Notes under the pieces: generated by a model
Seen by the model: the letters and a program-made list of their open reading frames with translations, nothing else
Databases searched by the model: none
Told to the model about the DNA's origin: nothing
In this document: one piece after another, positions 17,545-25,755 of the stretch
Layout: every line of letters begins with the position of its first letter
Numbering within the stretch: the first letter of the stretch is position 1
Translations under genes and position numbers: made by a program
NCBI GenBank assembly: GCA_000155435.1
Contig: DS990261.1
Location: 334,072-398,071 of the forward strand
DNA: 64,000 bases
Direction: 5' to 3'
Source: Clostridiales bacterium 1_7_47FAA
GTDB lineage: Bacteria > Bacillota > Clostridia > Lachnospirales > Lachnospiraceae

Positions 17545-18213
17545 ATGGCACGGAAACAATCGGAAGAACTGTCATATGGAATCATTGGGCTGGGGCGTTT
17601 CGGAAGCGCCTTGGCATACACCCTGGCAGAGGCAGGGAAGGAAATCATGGTGCTGGACTGCAATGAAGAAAAGGTCCGACAGATACGCGGAGTTACGGAA
17701 CACGCATATGTTGTAAAGGACCTGCAGAAGGAGACACTGAGGGAAACGGGAATCCAGAACTGCGATATCGTGGTGGTGTGCATAGGTGATAAGGTGGATA
17801 TCAGCATCCTTACCACCCTGAATGTGATTAACCTGGGAGTGCCTCAGGTGGTAGCCAAGGCCAACAGCCCGGAGCAGGGGGAGATACTGGAGAAAATAGG
17901 CGCCCAGGTGGTGTATCCTGAAAAGGATATGGCTGTCAGGCTGGCCAAACGGCTGATATCAAAGCGGATCTTCAACCTCTTTGAACTGGAGCAGAATATA
18001 GATATCTCCGAGCTTAAGATGACCTCCAAGATAGCGGGTAAGACCGTTATCCAGGCTCAGCTGCGCAACCTTTATGGAGTAAATATCATAGCCATCAGCC
18101 GGAACGGATGGCTTACCACGGACATTAAGCCGGAGTATGTGCTGAACCAGGATGACACCATCGTTGTCATTGGGGACAGGGATAAAATCAAACGTCTGGC
18201 TGATGACCTGTAG
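17545..18213 (+). CDS. ktrA: TrkA/KtrA-type NAD-binding regulatory subunit
   Basis: 222 residues: an RCK_N Rossmann domain (YGIIGLGRFGSALAYTLAEAG, acidic strand end VLDCNEEKV) and an RCK_C domain (KTVIQAQLRNLYGVNIIAI, DTIVVIGDRDKIKRL). Rings of this protein bind nucleotides or c-di-AMP and gate the membrane channel. The start at 17545 follows AAGGAGGAGATAGAAG. Its final 26 bases overlap the end of the convergent ImmA-type gene, so the two transcripts meet tail to tail with no terminator between. Confidence 0.93.
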   Translation: MARKQSEELSYGIIGLGRFGSALAYTLAEAGKEIMVLDCNEEKVRQIRGVTEHAYVVKDLQKETLRETGIQNCDIVVVCIGDKVDISILTTLNVINLGVPQVVAKANSPEQGEILEKIGAQVVYPEKDMAVRLAKRLISKRIFNLFELEQNIDISELKMTSKIAGKTVIQAQLRNLYGVNIIAISRNGWLTTDIKPEYVLNQDDTIVVIGDRDKIKRLADDL

Positions 18214-18700
18214 GAGGAACGGTACGATACGTTTCCCCATCATCCAGGGATGTAATTGAAAAAGAAGGTTCAAAGGATATATGGTAGCCTTTGTAATCCG
18301 TACAACAGCCATATTTGTCATGATAATAATCCAGGGCGGAGCGGAGGAAATCTTCACTTACTTCCAACTCTTCCGCCATCTCATAGATAGTTGCACATCC
18401 TTTTTCATATGCCCGCACCAGTCCTGACAGGCCGATCAGCCTGTTATAGGCCCAGGTGCGGGCTTTGTGCTCCTGCTTGCGGTTGCCCGTATCCTCCTGG
18501 TCCAGGATATTACCCACGGTAGTGTAATAGTGCCCCAGTTCCTCCGCCAGCACGGATGCCTTTTCCACAGTGGGGATATCCTGCCGGATTGCTATCTTAT
18601 TTCCTTTTATCAGTCCTTTGGCATTGGATTTAAACTGTTTTTCCAGAACACGGATATGCTCCGCATCTGTATGTTCCAGCAGCCGTTCAAATGAATTCAA
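18188..18700 (-). CDS. ImmA/IrrE-family putative metallopeptidase
   Basis: 170 residues from a TTG start at 18700 (AAAGGAGGGAATGAT upstream; the ATG in between runs into a stop). The LAEELGHYYTTVG stretch corresponds to the zinc motif of ImmA-type anti-repressors, here in the variant with Glu in place of the first His, as in many phage and clostridial members. The C-terminal third (YEMAEELEVSEDFLRSALDYYHDKYG) is a helical tail. Family members cut an XRE repressor after a signal. The repressor candidate is the next gene upstream on the same strand. Confidence 0.85.
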   Translation of the reverse strand: MNSFERLLEHTDAEHIRVLEKQFKSNAKGLIKGNKIAIRQDIPTVEKASVLAEELGHYYTTVGNILDQEDTGNRKQEHKARTWAYNRLIGLSGLVRAYEKGCATIYEMAEELEVSEDFLRSALDYYHDKYGCCTDYKGYHISFEPSFSITSLDDGETYRTVPPTGHQPDV

Positions 18701-18768
18701 ATCATTCCCTCCTTTAAACGCTATCCAAAATACCGCTCGCTGTGCAGTACAGAATATGCTTCAGCCGG

Positions 18769-19194
18769 TTACATATTGTCGAGGTCTTCTTCCATCAGGC
18801 GCAGCTGTTCCGCGTCTTTGGCATCATCATTATGGGCAGCCACGGGTACCAGGGACAGTCCGCGGTCCAGACGGTACGCGGGAATCAGTGTGAGATCATG
18901 GACATGTTCCAGGACCTTGGTGCGCCCAGCCTTATTGAGCATCCCGTAATAACCTGACAATACGGCGAGTCCATGGTCATCCTGGCCCTTATCCTCCTTG
19001 CCGTACATCAGTTCACCCGGACTGACCTCCAGGATTTCCGCCATCTTAAAGAGGGTGGCACGCTTAATGTTCGTCACGCGTCCATTCTCATATTTGGCAA
19101 CCGCTGACTTCTGCAGGCCGAGCTTGGACGCGAGCTCTTCCTGGGTCAGACCCTTTTTTTTTCTGAGACTGCGTATTCTTTCACCTAGTTCCAT
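18769..19194 (-). CDS. XRE-family repressor (ImmR-like) facing the 19.4-31.0 kb operon
   Basis: 141 residues. The N-terminal helix-turn-helix is clear (MELGERIRSLRKKKGLTQEE, then QKSAVAKYENGRV). Residues 75-141 form a short helical C-terminal part, a possible dimerisation and cleavage region. It has AGGAG before its ATG. Its promoter (TTGCTT, complement of 19281-19286, 17 bases from TATTAT, complement of 19258-19263) lies between two operator-like sites. It precedes the ImmA-type gene on the same strand, the order seen for ImmR-ImmA in mobile elements. Confidence 0.88.
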   Translation of the reverse strand: MELGERIRSLRKKKGLTQEELASKLGLQKSAVAKYENGRVTNIKRATLFKMAEILEVSPGELMYGKEDKGQDDHGLAVLSGYYGMLNKAGRTKVLEHVHDLTLIPAYRLDRGLSLVPVAAHNDDAKDAEQLRLMEEDLDNM

Positions 19195-19249
19195 GATAAG
19201 TGCTCCTGTCCTTTTCGTTTAAGGGGATATATCTTCAAAACTGTAATTA

Positions 19250-19376
19250 GTGTCTTAATAATATCATATTATTTATATAAAAGCAATGATAATCCCATAA
19301 AGTGTCTTAAAAAGATTCGAAAAAGCTTGACAGGTGATGAGAGGGGTGGTATCCTGAAAGTGTCTTAAAAAGACAC
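19250..19376. promoter_or_regulatory. Three repressor operators between XRE and the large operon
   Basis: The palindrome GTGTCTTAAAAAGACAC occurs perfectly at 19360-19376. A near copy (GTGTCTTAAAAAGATTC) lies at 19302-19318 and a half copy (GTGTCTTAATAATAT) at 19250-19264. One covers the predicted start point of the operon; the other two flank the repressor gene promoter. This arrangement fits a repressor controlling itself and the divergent operon. Confidence 0.8.
19327..19355 (+). promoter_or_regulatory. Promoter of the large operon
   Basis: A perfect TTGACA (19327-19332), a 17-base spacer and TATCCT (19350-19355), five bases before the perfect operator palindrome. The first gene starts at 19399 behind AAGGAGGAACAGACAT. 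Strong promoter geometry with an operator at the start point indicates repression as the default. Confidence 0.8.
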
Positions 19377-19398
19377 AATAAAAAGGAGGAACAGACAT

Positions 19399-22300
19399 AT
19401 GTATTTTCAATTAATGCTGCCCGGGGTAAGGGACGGGGAGGAACTGGTTCTTATGGTGGATGGGCAAAGGCATAAGGTGATGAAGCATACCCCAGAAACC
19501 TTGAATAAGGCCAGGGAGAAAAACGCGGCATTGGCGCTCATGAAGGAAGACAGACTCAGGGATGTCATGTATTATGCAGAGGTAAGGAAAGAGGGACTGG
19601 GGAATGGGGATGGTTTTGACCGGAGGCTGCACCGGCTTCAGGTAGTATCTGCCAGCAGGGATGGAAATGGATATACCCTGCCGAAGATGTATCACTTCTC
19701 ATTCTATATTCCAGCCTGCCACAAGGAACGTTTCCTGAAACACGAGGCGTTGGACCAGGCTGGTTCCGGAGCGTACTGGGATGCCAAGATGAGTCTGTAC
19801 GGTGCGGATCATGCAGAGGCATGCATCAGGTTAGGCGGACAGGGACTTGAGGAATCACAGGTAATGGAACAGATCTCACGAATCAACAGGGACATTGACT
19901 TGGTGCTGACTCCCATGGATATTGCCAAGTCACTCCTGTTCCAGCATCCGAACCTGGCCAATGCCCAGCCATACACGGCAACCGTGGTGATGAACCGGCA
20001 TATTGCGCCGCCGGTCGCATATGACAGGGAACAGTACCAGAAGCTTCTTGATTTTGCCACGGCAATCGGGGCAAAGGGCGAAGAGGGCTGGGCCTTCAGG
20101 ACCTATGCATGGGATGAAAAGAAAAAGGAAGCCATGACATATGAGTACGACGTGCTGGGCCATAAAGCAGGGGACAAGGTAGAGATTTACGATTTGGATG
20201 AAGATGTGCTCAAGGAGGCCGGAGCTCCCCTTAAGGGGGCGTTGAAAACGGCAAGCCAGGACAGAAGCCTGCAGAATCAGTCCTGGCATCTGAAACATGG
20301 ACAGGGCGCGCAGTGCCAGGAGTATAAGACAAGGCAGTGGATGGACCAGAAGAAGGCCATGGCTGCCCCGGAGACGGGAAAAGGCGCAAAGTGGACCGTC
20401 AGCCAGTCAGCGTCCATGTGCGGGGTGGAGGTAAAGGAAAAGACCCTGAAGGTTTCAGGCGATACCCTGAAGGTGGATGCGCTTAACAGTTATCTGCGTA
20501 CCCTGGCCGCCTATGTGGAATATCTTGATGATTCAGGAAAGCCCATGGGAGGCAGGTCCTACAACCGGATCATAGGTCCGGTAGACACCATTATGGGAAT
20601 CCCGATTCCAGCCGGTGGAACAACCATTGAGACAGCGCTTCCTAAGGACGCTTCAGGAGTAAACCTGTATTTTGCAGGAATGGGAACCTCGGCATATGAT
20701 TCTCAACTGTGTGCCACGGGGATTGCACTTACAGCTATATTCCAGATGGGTATCCCTTCCTTTTTCCTGGCAGCGGATGCCGGCCTTTTAAATACAAAGG
20801 TACTGACCGATGCACTTAAGGACCGTGTGTTTGTGGAAGACGTGGCCAAGCTGATAACATCCATCATACAGCCGCCCATCAGCAGCCAAAGCGCGGAAGA
20901 GATGATTTACGGATGGCTGAAGCTGGCAGCCAAAACCATTGGAGGCATCCTCGTAAAGAAACTGTTTGAGAAGATCCTGGTATGGATAATCGGACAGATC
21001 ACGCTTCAGGAGGCTGCTGCCTGCATTCCGGTTGCGGGATGGATCATGAGGATTGCCAACGTTGCCATTGATGCGGCCATGATTTTAGAGACAACCATTG
21101 AAGTGTGTGCGTCCCCTGCCGTCATGACCACCCAGATTACAAGATCCATGGATTTAAAGGCAGAGGTAAGCCCCGATCCAAGACATGGGGAAAAAGGACA
21201 TCCCGATACAGCGGTCTGGCCCGCCACAGCCCACAGATGGCAGCTTATGCTGTCCTACAAGGGAGGAACCACCAAAACTGTAACAGGTGTTTTTGGGCAG
21301 ACAAGTACCAAGAAGCCGGTTTTTGCAACATTCAGCAACGTGCCTGCCGGAGGTTCTCTGCGCCTGGTCCTGTCTGTATTCACTAAAAATGACTGGATCT
21401 GCGGGAGATGGGACAGCGGCTGGAAGAATGCGATGCCGGATGACGGTGAGGACTATATGGAAGTAAAGGGAGCCATTGAAGAGTTCCTGATTCCCCTTAC
21501 AATGGATGTGCAGTATGAGCACAAGGAAAAGCTGGCCTATGAAAACGGCGCATACAAGTGGGAATCCGGCCAGATGCCCACAGGAACCGTGGCTGACCTG
21601 GGTCATGCGTCAGAAGGCAGATGCCTGTACCGTCTGGGAGGTATTACATACAACAGTGCTTATAAGCAGGCGGGGTATGTATGGAGCGCCGCCGCAGCCG
21701 GCGCCGATGCATCCGCGCCCCATCCGGTCCTGTCTGGCAGTGAGGTATCCGGGGACCGGACAGGTGGGATATCGTTCATGATCCAGAACATTTCCACGCT
21801 GTCTGACGAGGAAGTCAACAAACGTTTTAAGGAATCAGAAGTTGGTTTTACAGAGGAACCCTGTATTGTTTATGACAAATTCGGGACAGGGGAGGATAAT
21901 TTTATCCTGGATACCAGAAACAGCCAGTGCCATTTAAGAAAGGTGGATCTGATGGACGGACAGCGGGGATTTAAGCTGTCAGAACCAGCCTACAGCTATG
22001 GCAGGTTCATGCAGGCCCATCTGGATGACCTGGTAATCCACCCCAGCGGAACCGTGGTCGGCATTAACTGGGAGACGGATAAGATTGAGGTCCTGAAGCT
22101 GCCCGGGGAGGGATGCCTTGACGCGGATGCGCCCCAGTCGCAGATGCTTTCAGGAGAAGGATTCAGGGAAGGGCTGATTAATGGGCCAAAGGCTGTAAAG
22201 ATAGCATCGGACGGCAGGATCCTGATTCTGGAATCCGGTAACAGGCGTATACAGGGTTTTGATGAGAACGGGAACCCGGTGGCAGGTTTTCAGGGAAGGC

Positions 22301-23349
22301 GTCTGTTTGAGATGCCGCTGCAGGCAGTGAAGAATGACCTGGACGGGGAACTGTTCACGGATGTGATGGAGGAGGCATACCGTAATGCCGGTCTCACTGG
22401 ATTGTGCGGGATAACGGACAAAGGATTTTCGGGTGAATTGGATGAAGGTATTGTGTCGGATGCATTTTTACGTGAACTTTCAGACGCAGGCGTCTATATT
22501 TACCGTGAAGAAGATAACATCCAGCTGCAGACAAAGGAACCGGGGAATATGTGGAAGATATGTGAGACACAAAGGAATACATCCTATGTGGTCACGAAAT
22601 CAGATGCAAGCCTGCTGGTATGGGACGGCCTGTCCCGGATGACGGTGTCTGTTGCCGATAAGGGCAGACGCTGGATATTGGATGACCTGCAAGGGGGTAA
22701 GTCCTACGTGGCTGAACAGGATGGGATTGACAGGGAAAAGGCGGTATTTTATGAGAACCTGTCCTACATGAATCTTTGGAACGGCGCGGAGGATGATACG
22801 TATCTGGACTTCTGTACCGATGCGAAAGGGTACCTGTCCGTACTGTCTTACCACGGCAGCGGGAATCAGGTTTCCGATTATCATGTAGATATTTATAATC
22901 CGGACGGAAGCTTCCTCGTGAGGACGCCGGATTCCAGACTGCAGCCAGAAGCACCTCAGTATATCAATGCAGGCAGGCTGGAATCAGATGAATTCAGGAA
23001 CCTGTACACGCTGAACTTTGAAAAGATTACAGGAAGCAATGGAAAGACGGAGCCGTCTGTCAGCAGATGGGTGCCTACTTCCCCATTGTTTACCCTGGAA
23101 AAGGATGCGCAGCAGGAACTGGAGAGCGGAAATCTGGGAAAACTCAGGGAGCGTTTTGGAACCCACGGTATTACGCTTACAGCTTCGGCCAGACTGGTAA
23201 GGCAGGAGGACAGGTATCAGATTGAGGATGACCAGGAAGTGGACGGCACTGTAAGACCGGTGGTATTTGATATCATTTATTGTGTGGATGAGTACTATGT
23301 CTACAGGCTTCTCAGGAAAGAGGTGGATACATGGAGAAGAAACAGGTAG
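19399..23349 (+). CDS. Large 1316-residue protein of unknown function, first gene of the operon
   Basis: I do not recognise a named family. No signal peptide is seen. Residues 1-480 look mixed alpha/beta. Residues about 494-575 contain long hydrophobic helices (WLKLAAKTIGGILVKKLFEK, AACIPVAGWIMRIANVAIDA) that could insert in membrane. Around 921-963 there is an NHL-like beta-propeller stretch (GPKAVKIASDGRILILESGN then RRIQGFDENGNPV). Residues about 1022-1075 and 1249-1310 are two copies of a ~55-residue module also found twice in the pentapeptide protein of this operon (pattern LRExF..HGIxL...A.........Y.I). It overlaps the 59-aa gene by 19 bases. Possibly a structural or membrane-associated component. 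Confidence 0.85.
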   Translation: MYFQLMLPGVRDGEELVLMVDGQRHKVMKHTPETLNKAREKNAALALMKEDRLRDVMYYAEVRKEGLGNGDGFDRRLHRLQVVSASRDGNGYTLPKMYHFSFYIPACHKERFLKHEALDQAGSGAYWDAKMSLYGADHAEACIRLGGQGLEESQVMEQISRINRDIDLVLTPMDIAKSLLFQHPNLANAQPYTATVVMNRHIAPPVAYDREQYQKLLDFATAIGAKGEEGWAFRTYAWDEKKKEAMTYEYDVLGHKAGDKVEIYDLDEDVLKEAGAPLKGALKTASQDRSLQNQSWHLKHGQGAQCQEYKTRQWMDQKKAMAAPETGKGAKWTVSQSASMCGVEVKEKTLKVSGDTLKVDALNSYLRTLAAYVEYLDDSGKPMGGRSYNRIIGPVDTIMGIPIPAGGTTIETALPKDASGVNLYFAGMGTSAYDSQLCATGIALTAIFQMGIPSFFLAADAGLLNTKVLTDALKDRVFVEDVAKLITSIIQPPISSQSAEEMIYGWLKLAAKTIGGILVKKLFEKILVWIIGQITLQEAAACIPVAGWIMRIANVAIDAAMILETTIEVCASPAVMTTQITRSMDLKAEVSPDPRHGEKGHPDTAVWPATAHRWQLMLSYKGGTTKTVTGVFGQTSTKKPVFATFSNVPAGGSLRLVLSVFTKNDWICGRWDSGWKNAMPDDGEDYMEVKGAIEEFLIPLTMDVQYEHKEKLAYENGAYKWESGQMPTGTVADLGHASEGRCLYRLGGITYNSAYKQAGYVWSAAAAGADASAPHPVLSGSEVSGDRTGGISFMIQNISTLSDEEVNKRFKESEVGFTEEPCIVYDKFGTGEDNFILDTRNSQCHLRKVDLMDGQRGFKLSEPAYSYGRFMQAHLDDLVIHPSGTVVGINWETDKIEVLKLPGEGCLDADAPQSQMLSGEGFREGLINGPKAVKIASDGRILILESGNRRIQGFDENGNPVAGFQGRRLFEMPLQAVKNDLDGELFTDVMEEAYRNAGLTGLCGITDKGFSGELDEGIVSDAFLRELSDAGVYIYREEDNIQLQTKEPGNMWKICETQRNTSYVVTKSDASLLVWDGLSRMTVSVADKGRRWILDDLQGGKSYVAEQDGIDREKAVFYENLSYMNLWNGAEDDTYLDFCTDAKGYLSVLSYHGSGNQVSDYHVDIYNPDGSFLVRTPDSRLQPEAPQYINAGRLESDEFRNLYTLNFEKITGSNGKTEPSVSRWVPTSPLFTLEKDAQQELESGNLGKLRERFGTHGITLTASARLVRQEDRYQIEDDQEVDGTVRPVVFDIIYCVDEYYVYRLLRKEVDTWRRNR

Positions 23350-23510
23350 TGGTGACAGAAGGGAACCCTCTTATACTGGCCGCAGGAGGGACATATGGCT
23401 TTGATACCATCACCCTGATGCCGGGAGGCCAGATACGGATACAGGCAAAACCGGGGAATGTTAAAAGGACCATAATCCAGGTAAGGGAAATCATAAAAAA
23501 AGGAGAGTAA
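23331..23510 (+). CDS. 59-residue protein related to a segment of the next gene product
   Basis: The frame ATG 23331 to TAA 23510 encodes MEKKQVVVTEGNPLILAAGG and onward to IIKKGE. GAGGTG lies six bases upstream; the gene overlaps the previous one by 19 bases and ends 4 bases before the next start, so the spacing argues it is real. Its VVVTEGNPLILAAGG region matches VVVKKGHPLVLGDEG at about residue 148 of the following protein, suggesting a free-standing copy of one beta-rich unit. Function unknown; perhaps a subunit capping a repeat assembly. Confidence 0.75.
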   Translation: MEKKQVVVTEGNPLILAAGGTYGFDTITLMPGGQIRIQAKPGNVKRTIIQVREIIKKGE

Positions 23511-23514
23511 GACA

Positions 23515-24822
23515 ATGGATATCATCAGTAAGGTAATTGAAGAGCAAAGGGAATATTTTAAGTGTCACAGGGATGGGGATTACAGAGTGAAATCCCCCAT
23601 CCTCACATCGGACTATCCGGAAGGTGTCCATCTGAACCCAAAGGGAAAAAGCGGGATACAGCCGTCCTACCTTGTATTCAGGAATATAGATGAGCTGAAG
23701 CAGATGTGCGTACCGGACAAGCTGGCTGTGATGAATAACGGAGGTAATTTGAACTGGGGCCTCAAGGGCTGGAAAAAGAAGTCCGGGGAATATACGGTGG
23801 AGCAGCTTAGTCCGCTGGAAAGGGCGGATATCTGCCATGCGTTTCAGCAGTACATATATGGGGATTCCAGGTTTGCTGAGTCTTACAGGGATATACTGAA
23901 CCGCCTGTATTTTGAAGAACCGATGATCATTCCTGTATACAGTGTAGAAAAAGTGGTTGTAAAAAAAGGCCATCCCCTGGTTCTGGGAGATGAAGGGACA
24001 AGCTGTACGGTGCTGGACTGTAATGAGCTGATTGTGGAGGAAGGGGCGGAAATCATTGCACATGGTGAATGCCAGGTAACTGCGGATAAGCTTGAGTCCG
24101 AAAGTGGATCCACCTTCAGTATTGGCGGGAACGGAACCGATGCAGAGGATGAAACCGGAAGGGCCGCGGATGGCAGCAAGGGGAATGACGGAGGCCAGGG
24201 ACGGGATTCAAAGGACAGCTGTGATGTGAAAGCCCGGGATGCAGACCGGGGATCTAATGGTGATAATGGAAAAAATGGTCAGAACGGAACATCCGGTACC
24301 AACGGCGCGGGTGTGGAGTACAAGGTGAAGCAGATGATTGGTACCCACTATGTCTTCAGTTATGGGGGCAACGGGGGCAACGGAGGAAAGGGAAAGGACG
24401 GCGGCAACGGCGGGGATGGAGGAGATGCAGCCAAGCCAACCGGCTATTGCGCTAAAGGTAATCCGGGATACGGAGGAAAAGGAGGAGCCGGAGGTAATGG
24501 AGGAGCCGGAGGTAATGGCGGCAAGGGAGGAAAGGTAATCATTTACTTCAGCCAGGAAGAGTCTCCTGATGCGCGGATCCAGCTTCTTTCACCGGATGAA
24601 GCTGAGAAATTAAAAGGTGTCAGCGGAAGGGGAGGAAAGGCAGGAAAAGGCGGTAAGACAGGACTTGGAGGAAAAGGGGGCAAAGACATAGATGATAAGG
24701 GAAATTATGTGCCCAGTGAAGCCAAATATAACGGCCCCAACGGGGGTGAAGGAGGAAACGGGTCTCCAGGTAACCCGGGTGTTCCTGGGGAAGTATATGT
24801 AAATGGTTTATTCATTGGTTAG
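23515..24822 (+). CDS. Glycine-rich repeat protein, 435 residues
   Basis: Start at 23515 behind AAGGAGAGTAAGACA. Residues 1-200 form an ordinary-looking N-terminal domain, including the beta-rich segment at 143-185 shared with the 59-aa protein. From about 200 onward it is dominated by GGNGG/GGKGG units, with NGTSGTNG and PGNPGVPGE collagen-like triplets, broken by one short non-repeat segment (KVIIYFSQEESPDARIQLL). No export signal or sorting motif is seen. Such sequences can form polyglycine-type sheets or bundled helices. Probably a fibre or shell component; this is inference. Confidence 0.85.
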   Translation: MDIISKVIEEQREYFKCHRDGDYRVKSPILTSDYPEGVHLNPKGKSGIQPSYLVFRNIDELKQMCVPDKLAVMNNGGNLNWGLKGWKKKSGEYTVEQLSPLERADICHAFQQYIYGDSRFAESYRDILNRLYFEEPMIIPVYSVEKVVVKKGHPLVLGDEGTSCTVLDCNELIVEEGAEIIAHGECQVTADKLESESGSTFSIGGNGTDAEDETGRAADGSKGNDGGQGRDSKDSCDVKARDADRGSNGDNGKNGQNGTSGTNGAGVEYKVKQMIGTHYVFSYGGNGGNGGKGKDGGNGGDGGDAAKPTGYCAKGNPGYGGKGGAGGNGGAGGNGGKGGKVIIYFSQEESPDARIQLLSPDEAEKLKGVSGRGGKAGKGGKTGLGGKGGKDIDDKGNYVPSEAKYNGPNGGEGGNGSPGNPGVPGEVYVNGLFIG

Positions 24823-24838
24823 CCAGGAGGGTGGATAT

Positions 24839-25639
24839 ATGGCAGACATTTATATTGAGACGGCGTCCGGCATATGGGGAAAGGATGGACAGGACGGTAT
24901 GGATCTTTTGGAAAAAGCCAGGAATGGGGAGCCGGGCCGGGTAAAAGGATTCCTGCACAAACGCTATATACAGGCCACACCAGGCGGGAATGGACAGGAT
25001 GCAGGAAAGATGCAGGACGGATTCAATGGAGGGAATGGGGCAGAGGGGCAGGACTGTCCCGGCCTGCTCCTGGAATGCAGGGTATTTACGGTTGACCGGC
25101 CCATATCCATATGGGCTGTGGGCGGAGCAGGAGGAAACGGCGGAAGCGGCGGAAGAGGCGGACGCGGAGGCGCTGGCGGGGACGCAGGTGAGCAGCTGGC
25201 AGCATACATCAATGAATATGGACCTCAAAAAGGCGGCAAGGGAGGCCGCGGCGGAAACGGAGGCGATGGCGGTTTCGGTGGGAATGGCGGAAACGGAGGC
25301 AGTGTGACCGTGCGTTTTGGCGCCTCCCGGATTCCTGAACCTGTAACGGTCCAGGCGGATGGCGGAATCGGAGGGAAGCCCGGTCCGGGCGGCGGCTGTG
25401 GCCCGGGAGGTCCGGGCGGAATGAATGGGAAGGATACAGGAATAGACAGCAACTCCGCAAAACCAGGATTCATGGGGCTGTTCAGGAAAAAACGCTACAT
25501 TGTCAGACCCAGGATGTCATCCAGGGCTGAGGGCGGCTCTCCCGGTGTGTGCGGAAGTCCAGGCAGGCCTGGAAATCCAGGAAGCCCTGGCCGGATATCA
25601 GTGGAACAGGTAGCGAAAGACAGGGAGAAAGCTGAGTAA
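24839..25639 (+). CDS. Glycine-rich repeat protein, 266 residues
   Basis: Start at 24839, eight bases after AGGAGG; a frame open further upstream overlaps the previous gene. Layout parallels the preceding protein: short N-terminal part, GGAGGNGGSGGRGG block (about residues 97-118), a second GGKGGRGGNGGDGG block, an interruption with alternating hydrophobics (GGSVTVRFGASRIPEPVTVQ), then GGxGG and GSPGRPGNPGSPG. A basic stretch (GLFRKKRYIVRPRMSSR) precedes the last collagen-like run. The shared plan implies a paralogous pair that co-assembles. Confidence 0.85.
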   Translation: MADIYIETASGIWGKDGQDGMDLLEKARNGEPGRVKGFLHKRYIQATPGGNGQDAGKMQDGFNGGNGAEGQDCPGLLLECRVFTVDRPISIWAVGGAGGNGGSGGRGGRGGAGGDAGEQLAAYINEYGPQKGGKGGRGGNGGDGGFGGNGGNGGSVTVRFGASRIPEPVTVQADGGIGGKPGPGGGCGPGGPGGMNGKDTGIDSNSAKPGFMGLFRKKRYIVRPRMSSRAEGGSPGVCGSPGRPGNPGSPGRISVEQVAKDREKAE

Positions 25640-25644
25640 GATAG

Positions 25645-25726
25645 GCTGGGCAGCCCTGGCCCTGTTTGAAGGTTCATTGCAGCCAACAGGCAAAATGCAG
25701 TCTTCACACCCAAGGGCTTGCCCAGC
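25645..25726. promoter_or_regulatory. Long-loop inverted repeat between operon genes
   Basis: GCTGGGCAGCCCT (25645-25657) pairs with AGGGCTTGCCCAGC (25713-25726) with a single bulge, enclosing 55 bases. It fills the only sizeable gap in the operon (25640-25755). No T-run follows directly (TTATTACAAAAAAG), so a classic terminator is unlikely; an RNA processing or differential-expression element is possible. Confidence 0.5.
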
Positions 25727-25755
25727 TTATTACAAAAAAGGAAAGGGAGAAAGGA

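Noticed and set aside
23515..25639. Glycine-rich proteins as collagen-like LPXTG surface adhesins
   Set aside because: No signal peptide and no sorting motif; GGxGG rather than continuous GXY triplets dominates.
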